A stretch of 64,000 nt of DNA from Thalassospira povalilytica. GTDB lineage: Bacteria; Pseudomonadota; Alphaproteobacteria; Rhodospirillales; Thalassospiraceae. Below, in pieces: positions 62,801 through 64,000 of the stretch (its first letter is position 1; the number at the start of each line of letters is the position of its first letter). The stretch is from assembly GCF_002844235.1 (NCBI RefSeq), contig NZ_PGTS01000001.1, positions 310,001 to 374,000 on the forward strand, in the 5' to 3' direction. The notes under the pieces are model-generated. The model saw nothing but the letters and a program-made list of their open reading frames with translations. It had not been told where the DNA came from and made no database searches. The translations under genes were made by a program, and so were the position numbers.

Positions 62801-63262
62801 ATGACGTCTCCCCAACTCGCGACCAATCTTGCCAGATTTGCAGAAATAGAAGGCCGTCATCCAAGGCTTCTTCTGGCCACCGCCTCGTCCGAGGAACAGG
62901 CCCATCACAAACATGTCGCCACCCTGTTTGCCGATGGCGGTTTTGATGTGGATGTCGCCCCGCCGCATTCCGATGCCCAGTCAATTGCCCGCCAGGTTAT
63001 TGATTGCGATGCCGACATGCTGGTGCTGATCCGAACATCCATGACATCCCCCGACCGGGTCAGTGTTGCCGATCTGATCTCGGCACTTGATGCGATGGAT
63101 GCGGAATATGTCAAATTCGGCATTGTTGGCCATTCGGATGACCCGGCGCGTGCGAATGTCGATTTTGTCTGTGATCTTGAACATCTTCAGACAGCCGATT
63201 GCGAAGCGCTGATTGCCTATATTCTGGCAGTTGAAGAAGGCCGTGTTGCACAACATATTTAA
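62801..63262 (+). CDS. Cobalamin-binding-domain-like protein lacking the DxHxxG motif
   Basis: The 153-residue protein looks like the B12-binding Rossmann domain of methylmalonyl-CoA mutase (RPRVLVAKPGLDGHDRG pattern): HPRLLLATASSEEQAHHKHVATLFADGGFDVDVAPPHSDAQSIARQVIDCDADMLVLIRT. The DxHxxG loop that coordinates cobalt is replaced by SEEQAHHKHV, so base-off cobalamin binding is unlikely. The end (EALIAYILAVEEGRVAQHI) is helical. The role is unknown. ATG 62801 has GAGG just upstream. A hairpin follows the stop. Confidence 0.65.
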   Translation: MTSPQLATNLARFAEIEGRHPRLLLATASSEEQAHHKHVATLFADGGFDVDVAPPHSDAQSIARQVIDCDADMLVLIRTSMTSPDRVSVADLISALDAMDAEYVKFGIVGHSDDPARANVDFVCDLEHLQTADCEALIAYILAVEEGRVAQHI

Positions 63263-63305
63263 ATCATTGCCGGTTTTGCATACGAAGCCGGGCAATGATT
63301 TCGAA
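63261..63305 (+). terminator. Hairpin after the B12-binding-like gene
   Basis: Perfect 11-bp arms AAATCATTGCC (63261-63271) and GGCAATGATTT (63291-63301) flank a 19-base loop that can pair further. It starts at the stop codon. The T-run is short, so termination is likely but not certain. Confidence 0.6.
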
Positions 63306-63365
63306 ACCCTTTATGTGCATAATGGTTGAATCCCCGTGCGGGAAAAATAATCGAAGGATCAATTG

Positions 63366-63845
63366 ATGGGATTGCTCAAGGAAACGCTGATGCGCGTCTT
63401 TGTCGGCAAGAAGGGCCGCGATGCCATTCGTGCCTATAACGATGCGCAATCCCTTCAGGTCCGTGATCCGGCCACCGCCGAACAGGCCGCCGCCCAGGCC
63501 CGTCAGGCGCGACGCATCGAAGACCGTGCCCTTGCCCATCAGGATGAAGGCATGTCGCTTGAAGAAGCACGCGCCCTTGCCCTGGCCGAGACCCTGACAG
63601 AACAGGCAGACACCCCGCACACCGAAATCATGAAGGCCCTGAATGCGGCCGATGCCAAACTTGGCAAACAAAAAAGCAAAATCCCGACCGAAGCCGATGA
63701 ACGCCGTCAGGAACTGATCAACGAGGCGGTAAAGGCCCTGCGCAGCAAGCAGGGCGATCTCGACCGGCTTGATCCCGATTTGCGTGCCAAATTGACCGTG
63801 ATGGCGGTGGGAGCGCTGATGGGCGGACCCAATACGCGCCAATAA
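63366..63845 (+). CDS. Charged helical protein of unknown function
   Basis: I do not recognise this 159-residue protein. It is strongly helical and rich in Ala, Glu, Arg and Lys (ATAEQAAAQARQARRIEDRALAHQDEGMSLEEARALALAETLTEQAD; EADERRQELINEAVKALRSKQGDLDRLDPDLRAKL), with probable coiled coil in the middle. It has a hydrophobic C-terminal turn (MAVGALMGG) and no signal peptide or membrane helix. TTG 63363 and ATG 63366 are both possible starts, with GAAGGA upstream. A terminator follows. Confidence 0.65.
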   Translation: MGLLKETLMRVFVGKKGRDAIRAYNDAQSLQVRDPATAEQAAAQARQARRIEDRALAHQDEGMSLEEARALALAETLTEQADTPHTEIMKALNAADAKLGKQKSKIPTEADERRQELINEAVKALRSKQGDLDRLDPDLRAKLTVMAVGALMGGPNTRQ

Positions 63846-63905
63846 CGTAGCTAACCGGGCAGACACGCATCAATGCCGCCCTGTTTCGATACGGACTTGT
63901 CTATG

Positions 63906-63930
63906 GCACCCGATTACGGGTGCTTTTTTG
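63906..63930 (+). terminator. Rho-independent terminator near the window end
   Basis: Seven-bp stem GCACCCG / CGGGTGC with loop ATTA and six T residues. It lies 61 bases after the stop of the gene at 63366. The remaining 70 bases to the window end hold nothing recognisable. Confidence 0.85.
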
Positions 63931-64000
63931 TCGGTGGGGCAGGGGGCAGGGATCATGGGGCAGAAACACCGAAACAGAACGCCTGGGGCAAACTGTCAGA

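Overview
The window reads as chromosome of a free-living, aerobic alphaproteobacterium. A GcrA cell-cycle regulator, the FdxA ferredoxin next to CarD, an AcnA-type aconitase, a fused MrpAB sodium/proton antiporter operon and many c-di-GMP proteins point this way. GC content is moderate by eye. A marine Rhodospirillales member, Thalassospira-like, fits best, but that genus is an inference from gene content. Coding density is high. I see no rRNA, CRISPR array, insertion sequence, integrase or phage gene. There is one tRNA, tRNA-Arg(CCU).

Layout. 1-5.6 kb: the tail of a probable membrane transporter, a four-CBS/PAS/GGDEF/EAL signalling protein and acnA, followed by an 832-bp gap. 6.4-14.8 kb: a Liv-type ABC importer (livG, livH, livM, binding protein, livF) interleaved with two acyl-CoA-ligase-family genes, which looks like an uptake-and-activation module for a carboxylic acid. 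14.9-17.5 kb: a permease with a histidine-rich loop and an MFS transporter. 17.6-23.6 kb: the mrpAB-C-D-E-F-G operon with its own terminator. 23.8-28.4 kb: rnhB, an acyl-ACP-thioesterase-like gene, arfB, a YbaN-like gene and a MerR regulator with a clear operator. 26.7-31.9 kb (minus): a signalling run of GGDEF/EAL protein, receiver protein, CheC phosphatase and PAS histidine kinase.

32.2-38.5 kb: fdxA, carD, a calcineurin-like protein that has lost its metal-binding motifs, an M48 lipoprotein peptidase divergent from a secreted nuclease-like/OB-fold protein, a proline iminopeptidase and a PagL-type lipid A deacylase. 38.8-43 kb: tRNA-Arg, a compact homogentisate-dioxygenase family protein and a two-gene operon of entirely unrecognised proteins. 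43-46.6 kb: a LysR regulator divergent from glutaryl-CoA dehydrogenase and a class III CoA-transferase (glutarate/lysine catabolism). 46.9-54 kb: a polyamine-type ABC importer, a nitrilase-family amidase, a PanE-like reductase and an EamA transporter. 54-59 kb: two AraC regulators, two small unknown proteins and an MFS transporter. 59.3-63.9 kb: periplasmic CpdB, gcrA, an NnrU-family membrane protein, a degenerate cobalamin-binding-like protein and a small charged protein.

The best candidates for undescribed biology are the unknown gene pair at 40.4-43.0 kb, the receiver/CheC/kinase module at 26.7-31.9 kb, the importer-ligase cluster with its unusual second ligase, and the two proteins whose folds remain recognisable while the catalytic or cofactor motifs are gone (33.5 and 62.8 kb).
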